Shown: positions 44,541 through 56,636, numbered from the stretch's first letter. The stretch: DNA of 64,000 nt from Salvator merianae (GCA_003586115.2 QVOM02000113.1:650408-714407); one strand, 5' to 3'. Notes: a model not told the origin generated them from the letters alone. Program-made: numbers and translations.

Positions 44541-45721
44541 ACATAATACTTTACCATGCAATGTGGACACTGTGAAGTAGACTCACCATTTTCTTATTTC
44601 TATTTATGGAGAAGCAGATGGTAAAAGGAGCACTGAATGTAAATAAAAAATGAACTTGTATGAATATTGGAGACAACATTGTACGGATATCCATTACAGA
44701 ATATTTCAAGAGGTTTTGTGAAAGGCAATACATAGTGTTGGCCTTGAAGTGCTAATTTATGTAAAATGAATAATGCATCTACCTTAATTACCAATTAATT
44801 CATCATAATTAATGTTTTTATGATGAAAATTCAAGACACTAATAATGATTAACCTATTTATTAGAAAAATATGAGTGACTACAATAATGTTTTCACAATA
44901 TTGGCACTATGAACATTGAATATGTCTTCACTATTTATGTGGACATAGATGCAGAATATTTTAATGTTTCTATTAACATCTCTCTGAAAAATGCAGTCTG
45001 TAAAATAAATAATCCCTGTTACTTTCTGCTTAGATTTCATGGAAGTCTTAACTATGGCAATAAATTGTGTGTGAAAGAGATAAAATTAGCTTCCTGCTTT
45101 GAAAATATTTCTGACAAATAAATCTCAAACCTCATCAGAGTCCCTGTACAACCATGTCTGAAGCAGGAAGAAGTGGCTAGATAAAAGTCCAATTGATGAG
45201 AAACTACTACTTCTAATAAGGGGTTGCATCACTGACTTCTAAGTTCTCTGTCCAAGTTCAAATAGAATTTTCCCAATCATATAAAAAAAACCACACTGGC
45301 CTTCTCTGCATGGGATTGTTCTGTGCAAAAAGTTTTAGGCTCATTAAAAGTGACATGAAGTTTAGTGCAAAACAAATTCCTACATGTTTGTAGACTGATT
45401 GGACTGGATCATGGGCTGTATGTTGTAGCAACCCCAAGAAGTTTTGCACTTTCCATGTTAGAACAGGATAATTATCCTATTCTAAGATGGATTTGGCCAT
45501 GCAGCACAGACACTGTATGTGCTGTGTGCCTGAAAACCAGACCTGAAGCCAGCTACCAGCATTCTCAGTGTGAACACTGATAGTCGTCCTGATCTTCACC
45601 ATGTAAGTGACAATCACTAGGACCTCTTTGGACCTAGAGGTGCTATCAAACTACTGCCCTCTGTGCTATGATTATGAGTTTTAGATGACTTGCACAGAAA
45701 GACACAATGAAGTGACACACA
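44541..45721. other. AT-rich unique DNA with ATTA cluster
   Basis: 44785-44811 carries TAATTA, AATTAATT and TAATTA within 27 bp. The 44760-45000 stretch is repeat-free and AT-rich. No exon is recognised. Confidence 0.4.
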
Positions 45722-45997
45722 GGCCGCATCCCGATCTGGCATTTAATCAGTTTACAGGCTGTCTTCAGTTCCCGCTGGCCCAATATGATCTTGCTGTTCC
45801 ATAATTTTCCTGGACTAAATTGGCAAAATCTGTACTACTTTGTATTCAGATTTAATGAGTTCTCAAGCCATTCCAGATCGCTAGCCCGCTTTACTTTGCG
45901 ATGTGGGAACAGGGAAGGAGAGTATTTGAGAGGGACCGTACTTTTTGGGGGGCATGCTGAGGGAGGGATCCCCATTTTGTGCTGTCCAATGGCAGAC
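45722..45997 (+). repeat. Duplicated 276-bp block D, copy 2
   Basis: Same length and order as 36334-36609, roughly 85-90% identical by hand, with the same frame open from the ATG at 45785. Here the sequence continues into GC-richer DNA (to about 46870) that is absent after copy 1. So copy 1 is truncated, or this copy is joined to something else. Class unknown. Confidence 0.85.
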
Positions 45998-46780
45998 TTT
46001 GTGGGTGGTCAGGAAGCACAGTAGTTTCCTCTGCCTCCATTATCCCCCCTTCCATCATTGCGGGAAAAAGAAACCGTCCTTTTTACTTCGCTAAGCTGCA
46101 GTCCTTTCTCTTTCTTTATCCCCCATTCGACACTGCCAGGAAGAAATTAAAGGCTTCCTCCAGTTCCGTCTGCTCTTTAAACCAAAAAATAAACTGCACC
46201 TGTTTGGGGTTGCAGTTCTCTTACCCCAACAAAGAACCCACTCAAGATGAGTTTTGCCATCAGAAGCACACAGCTACACAGCAGGGACACATGCCGCTGC
46301 AGATGTCTCAGGGGGAGATGAGGCAGAGTCCATTTGCTGGTGTTGAACTGCACTATCAAGATAATAGAGCCCCCACACGTTCCCTCCCCACATTTCCCCT
46401 TCATCACGGACCTCTCCCTGCTTTTGCGCTACTTTTAAATGTGCAATTGCACAAAAGTGCACTTACAAGGGAGCAGAAATTGCCATCAGCCCTTTAAAAA
46501 GCTTAATTGTGTGGTACACATAGTTTTAAAGTTCTGCTTGTGTAGATAGAGGCTGTAGTGGGGAGAAGCAGCAAATGGCGAATGACTGCCAAGTGAATCC
46601 ATGTTCTGAGGCAGCAGCGGGGAAATACGGAGAGCAGAGCTTGACTTTCCTGCCCCTGTGATGTCAAGATTTGAATGTTGGGACTGCAGCCAATCACTGA
46701 CTGCACAGGGAGGAGAATTTGATGAGGGGTGGAGGCAGAAAAGGTAGTGTTTCTCCATGCCAAGCACAGGAAATATCAGT
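45998..46780. other. GC-richer non-coding stretch, possible interior of a larger element
   Basis: Compositionally distinct from its AT-rich surroundings. Overlapping frames exist on both strands (172 codons at 45979-46497 plus; about 100 codons minus), with no recognisable domain. It includes a 14-bp palindrome TGTGCAATTGCACA at 46440-46453. The right border GTGTGGGAACGAGC is a rough inverse of the left border GGCCGCATCCCGAT of block D, so 45722-46795 might be one TIR element. This is a weak inference. Confidence 0.35.
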
Positions 46781-46870
46781 GTGGGAACGAGCAAGTACGA
46801 ATTGAGTCTGTGTTAAACTGTAACTGTGGGAACGATCAGAAGACGAATTCAGTCCTTGTACTCTTCTGAT
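46781..46870 (+). repeat. 45-bp tandem duplication, diverged
   Basis: Two adjacent 45-bp units begin GTGGGAACGA(G/T)CA and continue ACGAATT(G/C)AGTC before diverging. The second unit includes an ATCAGAAG...CTTCTGAT inverted pair. Confidence 0.7.
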
Positions 46871-48099
46871 ACAAACTAAATTTACGATGTCGGACCGCAG
46901 CCATAGAGGACAAAGTCAATCAAGTATTAAGGCATTCCCTCAATCCAAACTAAATCAAGGTTAGTCAATATTCTTGATGTTTGCTAAAACAATGAAGTGG
47001 CCAGGCTTGCAAAATGACAGTTTAATTTTGGGAGGGATTCTGATAAAACTGTACTAGTTCTGACCAGTTCTACAGGGGTTGTCATTTAATTCTAGGAAAT
47101 AGAATATTTCAAGCATTACTTTCTTGATTACTTTATTGCAGTTTACTTCCTTGTAGACAGAAGCAAGGGATCACAGTAAAATTCCAAGTTTGCACTTTAA
47201 AATGTGATTTATCTTTTCCAAGATGGAGTTTGTTTGGTGCAAGGATCCGTGCTTTTGCTGGTCATTGCCTTGCACTTTGAATCCATCATATATGTATTAT
47301 AGGCTCAGGCATACCTTGACAGGAGTCGGCTCCCTTACTCATGCAGCAAGGCACATTAAAACTCATATTTAATAGGCAGATCTTGTAACACCCTCATTCT
47401 TCACCTGATACTTGTGGTGCCTTTTGTGGAGCAGGACCACAGGTTTTCTTGTCATTTATTGCCAGAATAATCAGCTAAAAATCAATGATACCAATTTTAA
47501 AATTCTGGTCTTTGAAAAGAAGTAGAACCTATGTGAATGACACATTGGCAATCATGAAGTAAAACAGGTCAGAACCTTTCTTAATTTTGGAAGACCATAG
47601 AACTGTAGAGAATGTATAGCCCTCTACACAAAAGAAGGGCAGTATCTTCCAGCTACAATTAAACTTCTCAACACCAAATTTCAATGCAGCTTCTATATGA
47701 TGCCTCAGCTTGGATTATGGACATTTTTTTCTAAATCAAGTTCCATAGAAGTGGGTTTTCTATTTGCCCTGCTAGCATCTCCATGCTATGTTTCAAATGC
47801 AGTCATTTGCATTTGTGGGTCAATGTCTCCTTGAGACAAGAGTTTGGCTAGCAGCCTTCAAACAATGGTTTGAGACCTACATCTTTGATTTCTCAACTAG
47901 TCTCCTCTTGTATGTCCCTCTGGATAGTTATAAATTCTTATGGGCAACTGCCATTTCACATAAAGCTCTACAAACAGGCATTTCACTTAACTTCTTCAGC
48001 AAGGATACAATCTGCTTGCCTTTGAGATTCCTTTTGGAAGTGCCTTTCATTCAGTAGTTTACTTAATTAATTTTCCCATTCCTAAATATCAATGAGCCC
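46871..48099. other. No gene recognised
   Basis: Unique DNA. The frame 47788-48057 may belong to the upstream part of the LINE relic that follows, but I see no motif to prove it. Confidence 0.35.
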
Positions 48100-48565
48100 T
48101 TTCCTGGACAAGATTAAATGTTTTCCATTCTCAGGTTGTGCTGGGTAGATTTCAAAAGATCCTCAATCCTGGAGATATTATTATACTTATCAAGAGGCTG
48201 AAACAATGGAACATGTTTTATTAACCGTCTGTTTTTGTTTTGGGTTTTTTTTTTAGTGGAAGTTGCCATCAACTGATCCTAATGATACTCTCCGTTATGC
48301 CTGGAAGATCTAAGGCATTTTATGTAAAATATATTTTGTTATATAACTTTCCAAAGGTGACACTAGATGTTGCTAAATTGTTATCAATTGCCATTAGAGT
48401 TGGGGGGGGGGGGGAAGCTAGGCAGATTCCTATGATATTGCATGATTTTAATATGTTCATAATTGGGAACTCTGTATTTATTTTCCCTGTATCCAATGAC
48501 TCTATTGACACTTTTGTTCCTTATATATTTTAATTTGTCAGTGGACTGTAATAAATGCTGTAATT
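48100..48565 (+). pseudogene. LINE ORF2 C-terminal relic
   Basis: With frameshifts it reads as VVLGRFQKIP, then ETMEHVLLTVCF, then LPSTDPNDTL. This resembles the C-terminal zinc-knuckle region of a vertebrate LINE (A.L.GRF..IPY...C.C...ETMEHVLL.C.FY ... LLSDTDP.VT). Heavily decayed, with a T-run and a G13 run (48402-48414) inside. The end, GTAATAAATGCTGTAATTTGAT, fits a LINE tail. The clade is uncertain (a Vingi- or I-like element is possible). Confidence 0.45.
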
Positions 48566-48570
48566 TGATC

Positions 48571-48638
48571 CTGCACTGAGCAGGGGAGTGGAGTCAATGA
48601 TCCTAGAGGTCCCTTCCAACTCTATGATTCTATGATTT
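48571..48638 (+). repeat. CR1-type 3' end
   Basis: GAGCAGGGGAGTGGAGTCAA, then GAGGTCCCTTCCAACTCTAT, then GATTCTATGATT. This is the conserved 3' end of CR1-group elements in reptiles and birds, closing with the characteristic ATTCTATG repeat. Only the last 68 bp are present, joined directly to the preceding LINE relic. Confidence 0.85.
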
Positions 48639-48639
48639 A

Positions 48640-50561
48640 ACTACATACAAGCTTCAGTTACTAAGTTCCTAGCTACACATGAAACTTACCTCCAACTTTC
48701 TTTTTGCTTTCCAATAGAATGCACTTTTATTCCACATCTGGACTGATCAGACCACATACAGATAATGCACATTATCCCTTGTCACATCAAAGAATGTATT
48801 GTGCCTAATGCAAAAGGATTGTTCTTCCCCCAGCCAGTCCCCCAGAAACTCCTTCCCAGGGCAAACCACTGCAGATTAGAGTTGAAGATGACTGAATGAC
48901 TTATTTTGAGGCATTCTGTCTTTCACAAATGATATAAGGAAAGCAAAATCATAATCAAAATGCATAGAAAGGGGGGGGAATCAAAACCATTTTGTAAAAA
49001 AAAATCCCTTAATAAACTGCATTTCAAAAAAGTATATAGTACATACAAATCCAATAATTCTGACATGGCTTCAACATGGTACAAATAGTAAAGGAGGATG
49101 CTGCCTACAACATCTCCTCTTATACAATTATGATATCCTCAGGCAATACAACAGTCAATATCTGGAGATATCTGAAATAAACTAAAGGTTGTTTGTTTAT
49201 TTGTTTTAATGATCAAAGCTTGAAACATTCTAAAATATAACAGTTAAGAGGTTTACCAGGCCCCCCCACAAAAAAGCGTGCTGCTTACAAATTATCTCAC
49301 TTTCTAATTTATTAAAGAAACAATCAATTAAGAAATCAGTACCAAGAATTTCAGCTGCTCAGCACACACAGTTGTAAAGATATAGAAGTTATCATTGCTT
49401 AGTAGCTTTCATAATAATGAAAGACAGGCAGGATAAACTTTTTGCTAATATTTAAGGTGCTATAAGATTGTTGTTCTGTGTACTGCTATATCTTCATTAG
49501 TTTGCACTCCTGTGAAGCAGATTCTAGGATGTGGTAGAAATGATATTTTAAAAATGAAATAAAACTTCTAAACTGCCTACACAGATGGTCTTGAGCATTT
49601 CTGGACTCCTTAGCTCGCCACTTCCAGAAAACATCCCAACATCAAAATAAACCCAGCCTCCCTGCAAGAACTCTGGAAACACACTTATCCCACCTGTATC
49701 AACCCACAATATGGCACATCAAACAAAATCCACATTGGAAGAAGCAATGTGCTTTCCATATGGGAAAAAGCACGCTACAAAAAAACATAATTTGATGGGA
49801 AATCCTGCACATTTGACACATAGACTCGCATTTTGGTGTGATTTCACTGTGCTGAATCTGATTGAATGTGCCATAAAACTTGTGTGTAGTTATGCCCTAA
49901 ATGAGCTCTGTGCAAGTTTTTTTCTTCCTTTCTCCTTGTCTTCTATTAAACATGAAAACTTCAGTAATTGTTTCTGCCAAAGGGAAAGAGGATTCAGTTC
50001 ATCATTCCCTTTGCCATTTTGCACACCAAAGAGCTGCTTGGGTTTTCAGAGCAGTGCATTTTTAAAAAAGGTCTGTGCCCACCCTCCTAGCTTCTTTACA
50101 TATAGAACTTGACCATGACCTTAAAATCATATTATTATTTTATTATTTTCATTCATTTATATTTTTGAAAAATAGGTTGGTATATATTATTTTGTCTTAA
50201 TTTTTGGCAAGCCCTCTGTTCAGTACACCAACTGGTAAATACCAATCACAATCTCCTTGCTAGTCAAGGTTATGTAGTCCTGTCAATTTATGCTTCCTGA
50301 AAAACACACTTTTTCACAGAAGTCAGTAATAAAGGTGAAAAGAGACAAGAATTAGCATCTTGATTGTTCCTTCCAATTTGTATCATGTTGCAGATGAAAA
50401 CTAAAGGAAACAGGTACTTAAGTCTGCAGTCCCTTCCTTTCTACAATTTTTAATTAAAACAAACAAATTTGTGTTTCCTTTCTAGCACAGTCATTAAAGA
50501 ATACTATAAAACAGAAATGGGAAGACAAAAATATCATTTTTAATGTTAGATTATATCTGTC

Positions 50562-50562
<1 letters not shown>
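48640..50562. other. No gene recognised
   Basis: A G-run near 48971-48978 and a C-run near 49261-49267. A 133-codon frame (49711-50112) has no recognisable domain. Otherwise unique DNA. Confidence 0.4.

Positions 50563-50593
<31 letters not shown>
50563..50593 (-). repeat. (CTAT)n / GATA-type microsatellite
   Basis: About eight CTAT units, i.e. GATA on the minus strand. Confidence 0.95.
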
Positions 50594-51787
50594 CAGACAC
50601 ATATCTGTAGGCAAAAGTCATGTCTCTTTTTACACCAGTATGCCAACTGGGAAGAGCATGCATTCCAGCCAAAAAGTTCCAGTCAATGAGTCTGGAGCTT
50701 TTCTCTGCCTCTGGCCAGGGCACTAGTGCCTTGCACATTGCCATAAGCATGCAGGTGCAGATAGCCCTTTGACATATCACACCACTTATGCACAGAATGT
50801 GGCAAGATGCTGAAGGGATCAGGCTAAAGGGGAGGAGCAACAATGTTTTTCTTGCTCCCTGACCCCAGATGCTTTGTTGACAGGGTTGGACAGAGGAGAT
50901 AAAGATGAACCATTGAGGTCCAGAAAGAATGTTTTTACCATGCAGTGGAGAAGTGTTCAGAGTGCTGCCTTTATCTAAACCAGTTTATTCGCATAAGTGT
51001 TCACAGCAAACTCTCAGTGACTGGATTACAAAGAGAAATGTGCAACATAGAGGGGGCTTTTCCTAAGACACTATTTCCCTAATATATTAGCTAACTATTA
51101 TATTCCAGTGCTTTTTCCTTCTTTCTCTCTGAGAGGGGTCAAGCATAGGTTTCAGTAGAATACATGACTCAAAGACTAAGATAATAGGCCTTACCAGCTT
51201 TTTGAGGCTAGCATTCAGCTGTGAAGTACAATTTTAGTCTGTAAAGCCAAGCAAGTAGCACTGAAACTTGCAAAGATAAAAAAAAAACAAAAAACAAAAA
51301 ACAAAACACCTTGCGGTAGAAATCGTCTCCAATGTGAGTTAGCTTGCCTCCAGTCAACAAGATCCTGGGATTGCCTCTTGTTTTGTGCTTACCTTTGCAT
51401 CTGTTGGCAGCTTCTGCAATTAGCCTATAGCCATATGTTGAGGTTTGGCTGTTTAAATCAGGAATATATTAGAAATGTCAGAGGAGTGGCTGGTATTCCC
51501 AATATAGTACCAAGAGGATCACAGGTTTTACTGCACATCTGGAGGCATCCTTCATAGTTTGTTTGTTTGTTTTTGACAGCATGCATTTTAATATTTATTA
51601 ATATTTATTTGACATCTCTTTGCAAGCTCCCTATTCCCTATTTTGCAGATATGGGTTCATCCAGAAGTTAGTCAACTCATTAGTTTGTATGATAGCTTTG
51701 CTTTTTTCTTTTCTTTTTTTTAAGGCTCAATTCTTTACACATTAAGGCAGCAACCACATACATCAAAAACAAAACAAACAAACTCAG
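50594..51787. other. No gene recognised
   Basis: Unique DNA with A-rich runs at 51276-51306 and a GTTT run near 51559-51573. Confidence 0.4.
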
Positions 51788-51935
51788 AGGCAGCTTAGTA
51801 GTGTTTACCCGCTAGTGACTTAATCCATATTAAAAACCAGAAATACACTGCCAAAAGGTATTTTCTGGCTTTAATGTAAATTAGAGGTCAGATTAGAACA
51901 TTACTGCCTACATCTGAAACCTCTACCTCTAAAAC
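51788..51935 (+). repeat. Dispersed repeat R2 (copy)
   Basis: CAGAGGCAGCTTAGTAG, then CTAGTGACTTAATCCATATT and AAAAACCAGAAATACACT. Matches 59670-59760 with substitutions. Ends at the GATA array. Unclassified. Confidence 0.5.
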
Positions 51936-51937
51936 TT

Positions 51938-51984
<47 letters not shown>

Positions 51985-51992
51985 TAGATAGA
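51938..51992 (+). repeat. (GATA)n Bkm-type microsatellite
   Basis: Eleven or more GATA units, then an irregular GATT/GATATAGA tail running into a GGGTGT-rich stretch. Confidence 0.95.
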
Positions 51993-53146
51993 TATAGAGA
52001 TATAGATGGGTGTGGGTGTGTATACAGCCCAAATAACTTGATAGGGCAGTTATCTCAGCAGTATCACCCCTCTGAAGTCTCCCATAACTAAACTTTTTTA
52101 AAGCCCCTATTTCTTAATTATTTCAGAGCAAGTTAACTTTTTGCTGGAACTTTTAAGGTTTTTACATGTATTTGCTTGTATAAGTTAAACGTTTCAGGTT
52201 AACAAACGATTAATGGATTGTGCCTTTGTTAGTTGGAGAATATTTTATTTAAATATTCATCTCAAGGAATGCCTCATCTTCATAATGGACAAGTCCACCA
52301 AAAAACCATGTCTCAAATGCAATGCCATGTCTGCATGGAACAAAATGTTGGAGTGGCCTATGGTGTGAAAATGGAATTATAGGCCCCTCCAATGGCAAAC
52401 CAATTTAAAGTGGTCTCCAAAGTGTAGTGGACCAGTCACTTTCATGTGGAAGGCACCAGGTAGCTGATTTAGTCTACCAGGCATAAGCAGTCTAGCACCA
52501 TTTTGTCAGGCTTCCAGAAGCAGCTCTGGAAGTGTGGTGCTTCTGTGTGCTCATTAAAACAATCCCTCTGGTAACTTCAGAGGCTGGGGACATTTGTTGG
52601 GGAGGGATAGCCTGTTGTAACACCAATGATCCTTGACACAGGCGGATAGATACTCTTCTAATTTTGAGCCGGACTGCTGAATCCAGCCCAGGAACAACCC
52701 AGCCTGGCATGGCATACTGCAGCACGTGTGGATCCTGCCTAACAGTCAATAGGGGGGAAACTATACACCTGCCTTTTATAACTGATGTTGTATTCATTTT
52801 GTTATGCCCTCTAATAATAGAGGGAGAAATTTATCCAAGAACAAGACTCGCACATCCTTTTTTCATTATCTGGAAGAAGCTCAATGTCAAAGCATCTGAC
52901 ATATAAAATAATTTGAGTTTTGTTAGGTTGGTCTGTTGGACTAGTTGCTGATAGTTAGCTGGTTGCATTTTATTTGTCAAGTGAGTCTTCCCTTTGGCAT
53001 ACATGAATTGAACAAAAAAAAAGCTTATGTCCAGTTTCTGTAGATAGATGGGTGCCTCTTGGTGATAGTTGGGGGGGGGGGGGAAGGACATGATGGAATC
53101 AATCTCTTCCCAGTGCAGATGAAGTGTCCCTGCTTTCCCTTTGTCC
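51993..53146. other. No gene recognised; G13 homopolymer at 53071-53083
   Basis: Mixed DNA. The part 52320-52760 contains TGTCTGCATGGAAC- and ACGTGTGGATCCTGCC-like words that could be decayed TIR ends, but the pairing is not convincing. Confidence 0.35.
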
Positions 53147-53183
53147 AGCTAATTCATAATGCATCATTTTGTATTGTGGGTTT
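53147..53183 (+). repeat. Perfect 37-bp inverted repeat, left arm
   Basis: Begins AGCTAATTCATAATGC and ends GTATTGTGGGTTT. Identical without mismatch to the reverse complement of 53648-53684. Homology stops abruptly on both sides of both arms. The left arm runs straight into a T-rich LINE 3' UTR. Confidence 0.95.
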
Positions 53184-53265
53184 TTTTTTCTGTTTGTTGT
53201 AAACTTCCTTGAGCAATTTTTGGGGAAAGGCAGTATCCAAATAAATTTTAAAAAATGAATTGAAT
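53184..53265 (+). repeat. L2/CR1-group LINE 3' tail
   Basis: GTAAACTTCCTTGAGCAATT, then GGGGAAAGGCAGTATCCAAA and TAAATTTTAAA. This follows the standard form GTAAGCCGCCTTGAGC...GGAAAGGCGGTATACAAATAAAT found at the 3' ends of squamate LINEs. Only the tail is present. Confidence 0.8.
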
Positions 53266-53477
53266 GTTTAGCATATTTGGCAATATATTTGTATGTGTTG
53301 AATCTAATTGCAATGTGGCCCCTTTTCCTAGTATTTAAAGTGACTATATCTTACTTAAGGATGGATAAAAGGATTGTCTTCCTACCATTCTTCAAACTTT
53401 TTCTTCCGCTGTTATGCTTGAAAACGTCTGAAGTTTTACTGCAGGAGGAAAGTCCCTCACCAGTCCAGACATATTTG

Positions 53478-53600
53478 TCAACATAAGAACATACAACAGA
53501 TCCTCCAGATGAATAGAGACCAAGGGACTGGTCCCTCTTGCTTCACTTTGGACTGAAAAAAGGACTGGGATCTAATCACACAATCAAGCAATTAGCAGCT
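53478..53600 (-). repeat. SINE/LINE tail fragment (inverted)
   Basis: AACATAAGAACATACAACAG is the reverse of the CTTATGTTCTTATGTT ending seen near 26715. The rest is strongly diverged. It lies in the loop between the two 37-bp arms. Confidence 0.5.
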
Positions 53601-53647
53601 CCTTGCAACAACTGCTAGGATCAACTTCCTTGCAGTTTCTGGCCTAT

Positions 53648-53684
53648 AAACCCACAATACAAAATGATGCATTATGAATTAGCT
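53648..53684 (-). repeat. Perfect 37-bp inverted repeat, right arm
   Basis: Exact reverse complement of 53147-53183, 464 bp away. It is flanked by CCTAT on the left and TGTGGC on the right, which do not mirror the left arm's flanks. No flanking direct repeat is seen. Confidence 0.95.
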
Positions 53685-53959
53685 TGTGGCAGATGACATA
53701 CCACTGGCACAGTCACTACACCCTCATTTGGAGAACAAAGGTAAAGACCACACGCATTGCCTCATCTGCTCCTATACTTGCTTTCATTTTTACATTTGTT
53801 CTAACTATTTCGTGGGTGGACTTTATCTTGGATTTCATTTGGTTTAATTCTGACTTCCCTATTGTTGTCTATGTGAGTTTGTGTATATTTGTGTTAGAAG
53901 CATGCCTGGAACAGAGGAAAAGACTGCAAGAGGAAGGAGATGTTCTTATCCCAGTGATC

Positions 53960-56385
53960 ACAAGGCAGAGGTGGTATTGGGCCAGGAAAATCAGAAAAGA
54001 TGTGTGTTTTCATGTAACCACTTCCGCTGACTTTTCTGTCCCTAGTCAGGTATCTGGTGGTCTGACTTCTGAGTCCTTCCATCTGATGGTATTGTAATTG
54101 AATATTAGGTCAGTTCAATATAAGGCATCACTCATCCACAACCTTATCATAGATAAGGGTGCAGACCTGTGTTTATCACAGAAATCTGGTGGGGAGCTGG
54201 ATGGTGTAGATTTGACCCAGCTGTGCCCTGTGGGTTTTGGTGTGCTGTATTTTGCCAGTTGGGAGGGTTGGGGTGTAGGAATTGCTGAGATTTATATATA
54301 TATTCCATTTTTTCTCACCAAAAAGCTCCCACAGACTTAGATAGGTTCTGAGGTCCTCAACCTTGGGATGAGCCAATAAATCTGATTGAAGATGTTATTG
54401 TGTACTGCCCACAATGGGCTGTTGACATGATTGATCCTGATGTCCTCTCCAGCAAAGTGAAATTTAATCTGTACCTTGATGGAACTCCAAGTGATGGAAT
54501 AGGTCAAGAGATATATGGAGCATAAGTGCCATCCGACTTGTCATGAACATGACCAAACACATGTAACAGCAAATAATCATGTCTACTGCATGGCAGTGAA
54601 GACTGTGAAGAAAGTTTACTATGCAGCCTCTATTGCGCTCTTAAGTAACCACATGGCAGTGCTCTCTAAAGTGGTGAAGTGCTGCCTCCTACCCCATTAA
54701 ATTCAGGATTGGAACCCTGAAAACCCTGTAGTAACAGGTTTGCAAAGTATCTTGAGGATAATCTTTGTCCTGACTTAAATGCAGCTTTTGATACAGTGTC
54801 TAGTGAGGTATCACTTGCAGTGTTTTTAAGAACTGATTGTGAGAACAAGACACTTGCAGCTGTTTGACCTTTGTCCATCTTGGTTTATTAGAACAAGTGT
54901 GTGGAGATGGTTGAGTGGCTCCAGGGTATAGTGAATGCTTCACTACAGGATCAAGGTTCACCATCTCTGAAAGAGGCTGTGATTCTTCCCTACCTAAAAT
55001 AATCCTCCTTGGATCTTAAAGTGTATTGTAACTGTTGCCCAGTTGAAAATACTGCCTTTTTGGGCAAGGTGTTGGAGAGAGTGGTTGTTGTGCAGCTGCA
55101 GGTATTCTTGAAGAAATTGATTATCTAGACCAATCACAATATAGTTCAAGTCTGGTTTAGGAACAGAATCAGCTTTTGTCACACCGAAGGATGTCCTTCT
55201 GAGGGAGCGAGACAGAAGTTGTGCAACTCTGTTGATCCTCTTTGATCTCTCAGTAGCCTTCAAGACCTTCAAGATTATGGTATCCTTTTGGATCATCTTC
55301 TGGAGATAGGAGTGGAGGGCACATCTGATCCTATGAAGTAGAACTGGGTGACTATAACTGTGTATCCTAGAGGCTGGGTTGTGGGATGCCACAGGGTACA
55401 GTCTTGTCACTGGTTCTATTTAACATCTGTATGAAGCTGTTGGGGATGGTCATCAGAAGTTTTCCATAACATATGAGTTAGGAGAGGCTGTGAATATTCT
55501 GAATTGGTATATGGATGCAGTAATGGGTTGGATGATGGCCAATAAACTGCAGCTGAACAATGTCAAGATGGAGACTTTATGGATAGGAAGTACCAAGGTC
55601 AAAGAATTGAGAATTTTGCTTGTCCTAGATGGAGTTGTACTCCTTCAGAAGGGACAGGTAAATAGTTTGGGGGTACTCTTGGATTCATCTCTGTTCATGG
55701 AGGCTTAGGTGATCTCTGTGACAAGGAGTTCCTATTGCCAACTCTGACTGATATACCAGCTACCCCTTTACCAGGAAAGGGATAACCTGGTCACTATTTC
55801 CCATGACTTGGAAACCTTCTGTTTAGACTATTGTAATGCACTCTATGTGCCACAAGTCTTTTATCTGGTCCAGAAGCTGAAACCTGCAACTACATCCCAC
55901 TTCTGCGTAAGGAATTGCATTGATTTCCTGTTAACTACCAGGCCGTAGGTTTTATGCTTTGTATGTAAAGCCCTAAACACCCTGGAATGATGGTACCTTA
56001 ACAAATACTTTCCCTGATACAACTTTGGAAAATCCATGGGATTCACTACAGGTCCTATATAATTCAGAATGCCACATTATTATGGCTTACAGTTGGACCT
56101 TCTCAGCAGTAGCACCTTGCCTTTGGAATGTCCCCTCTTCTGCTGTTTGTGAGACACCTACACTTACAGCTTATAAATGCCTGCTAAAAAGCTATCTTTT
56201 TACTCAGGCATTCCCTGAGAGAAAAATTCATTTTTCCCTAGCACACCCAGTTTTTAATGTGTTTTTAATTATTGATTTATTCTGTGTTTTTACACTTGTT
56301 TTCAATGTTTCTTATAGACCACTTTTATTTAAAAAAAAATAAAAAGTGTTATATACAAGTCTTAAATAGTTAATAATAAATAAAT
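53960..56385 (+). pseudogene. Decayed L2/CR1-group LINE: ORF2 from endonuclease start to 3' tail
   Basis: In order: a linker before the endonuclease (ESFHLMVL); endonuclease N-terminus LNIRSVQYKASLIHNLI at about 54100; a large deletion in the middle of the endonuclease; a linker with MAVKTVKKVYYAA (about 54590-54630); VNASLQ and LKEAVILP; reverse transcriptase blocks FLGKVLERVVVVQLQ (about 55050-55100) and a decayed LSVAF-DYGILLDHL region (55245-55300); AVMGWMMANKLQLN (about 55515-55560); LDGVVLLQKGQVNSLGVLLD (55630-55690); and the C-terminal WTFSAVAPCLWN and LKSYLFTQAFPE (56085-56215). Many stops and frameshifts. The tail, CACTTTTATTTAAA..AAAAAGTGTTATATACAAG then an AATAAATAAAT end, closes it. 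Nearly full-length ORF2, inactive. Confidence 0.85.
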
Positions 56386-56636
56386 ATGCTTCAGAATAAC
56401 ACTTTGCTCCTCTTTAAAAATAACTTTATAATCCACTATGATATATATTAACACACACACACTTACTTGTGAACAGCAAGGGGGTGAAAAACACTGGTTT
56501 CTGACTAATGACATACTAAAATAGTATCTGAATGTGGGGACGGGAAGATGTTTCAATATTTCAGTCAAGGACGAGAGTAAATAAGTGTATTTTTCCAGTC
56601 TTCAGAATGTATTAACTGAGGTTTCCTGACACACTT
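56386..56636. other. No gene recognised; short (AC)n near 56451-56462
   Basis: Unique sequence after the LINE tail. Confidence 0.4.

Noticed and set aside
45979..46497. 172-codon plus-strand frame as a gene
   Set aside because: No domain, similar-length frames on the opposite strand, GC-rich non-coding texture.
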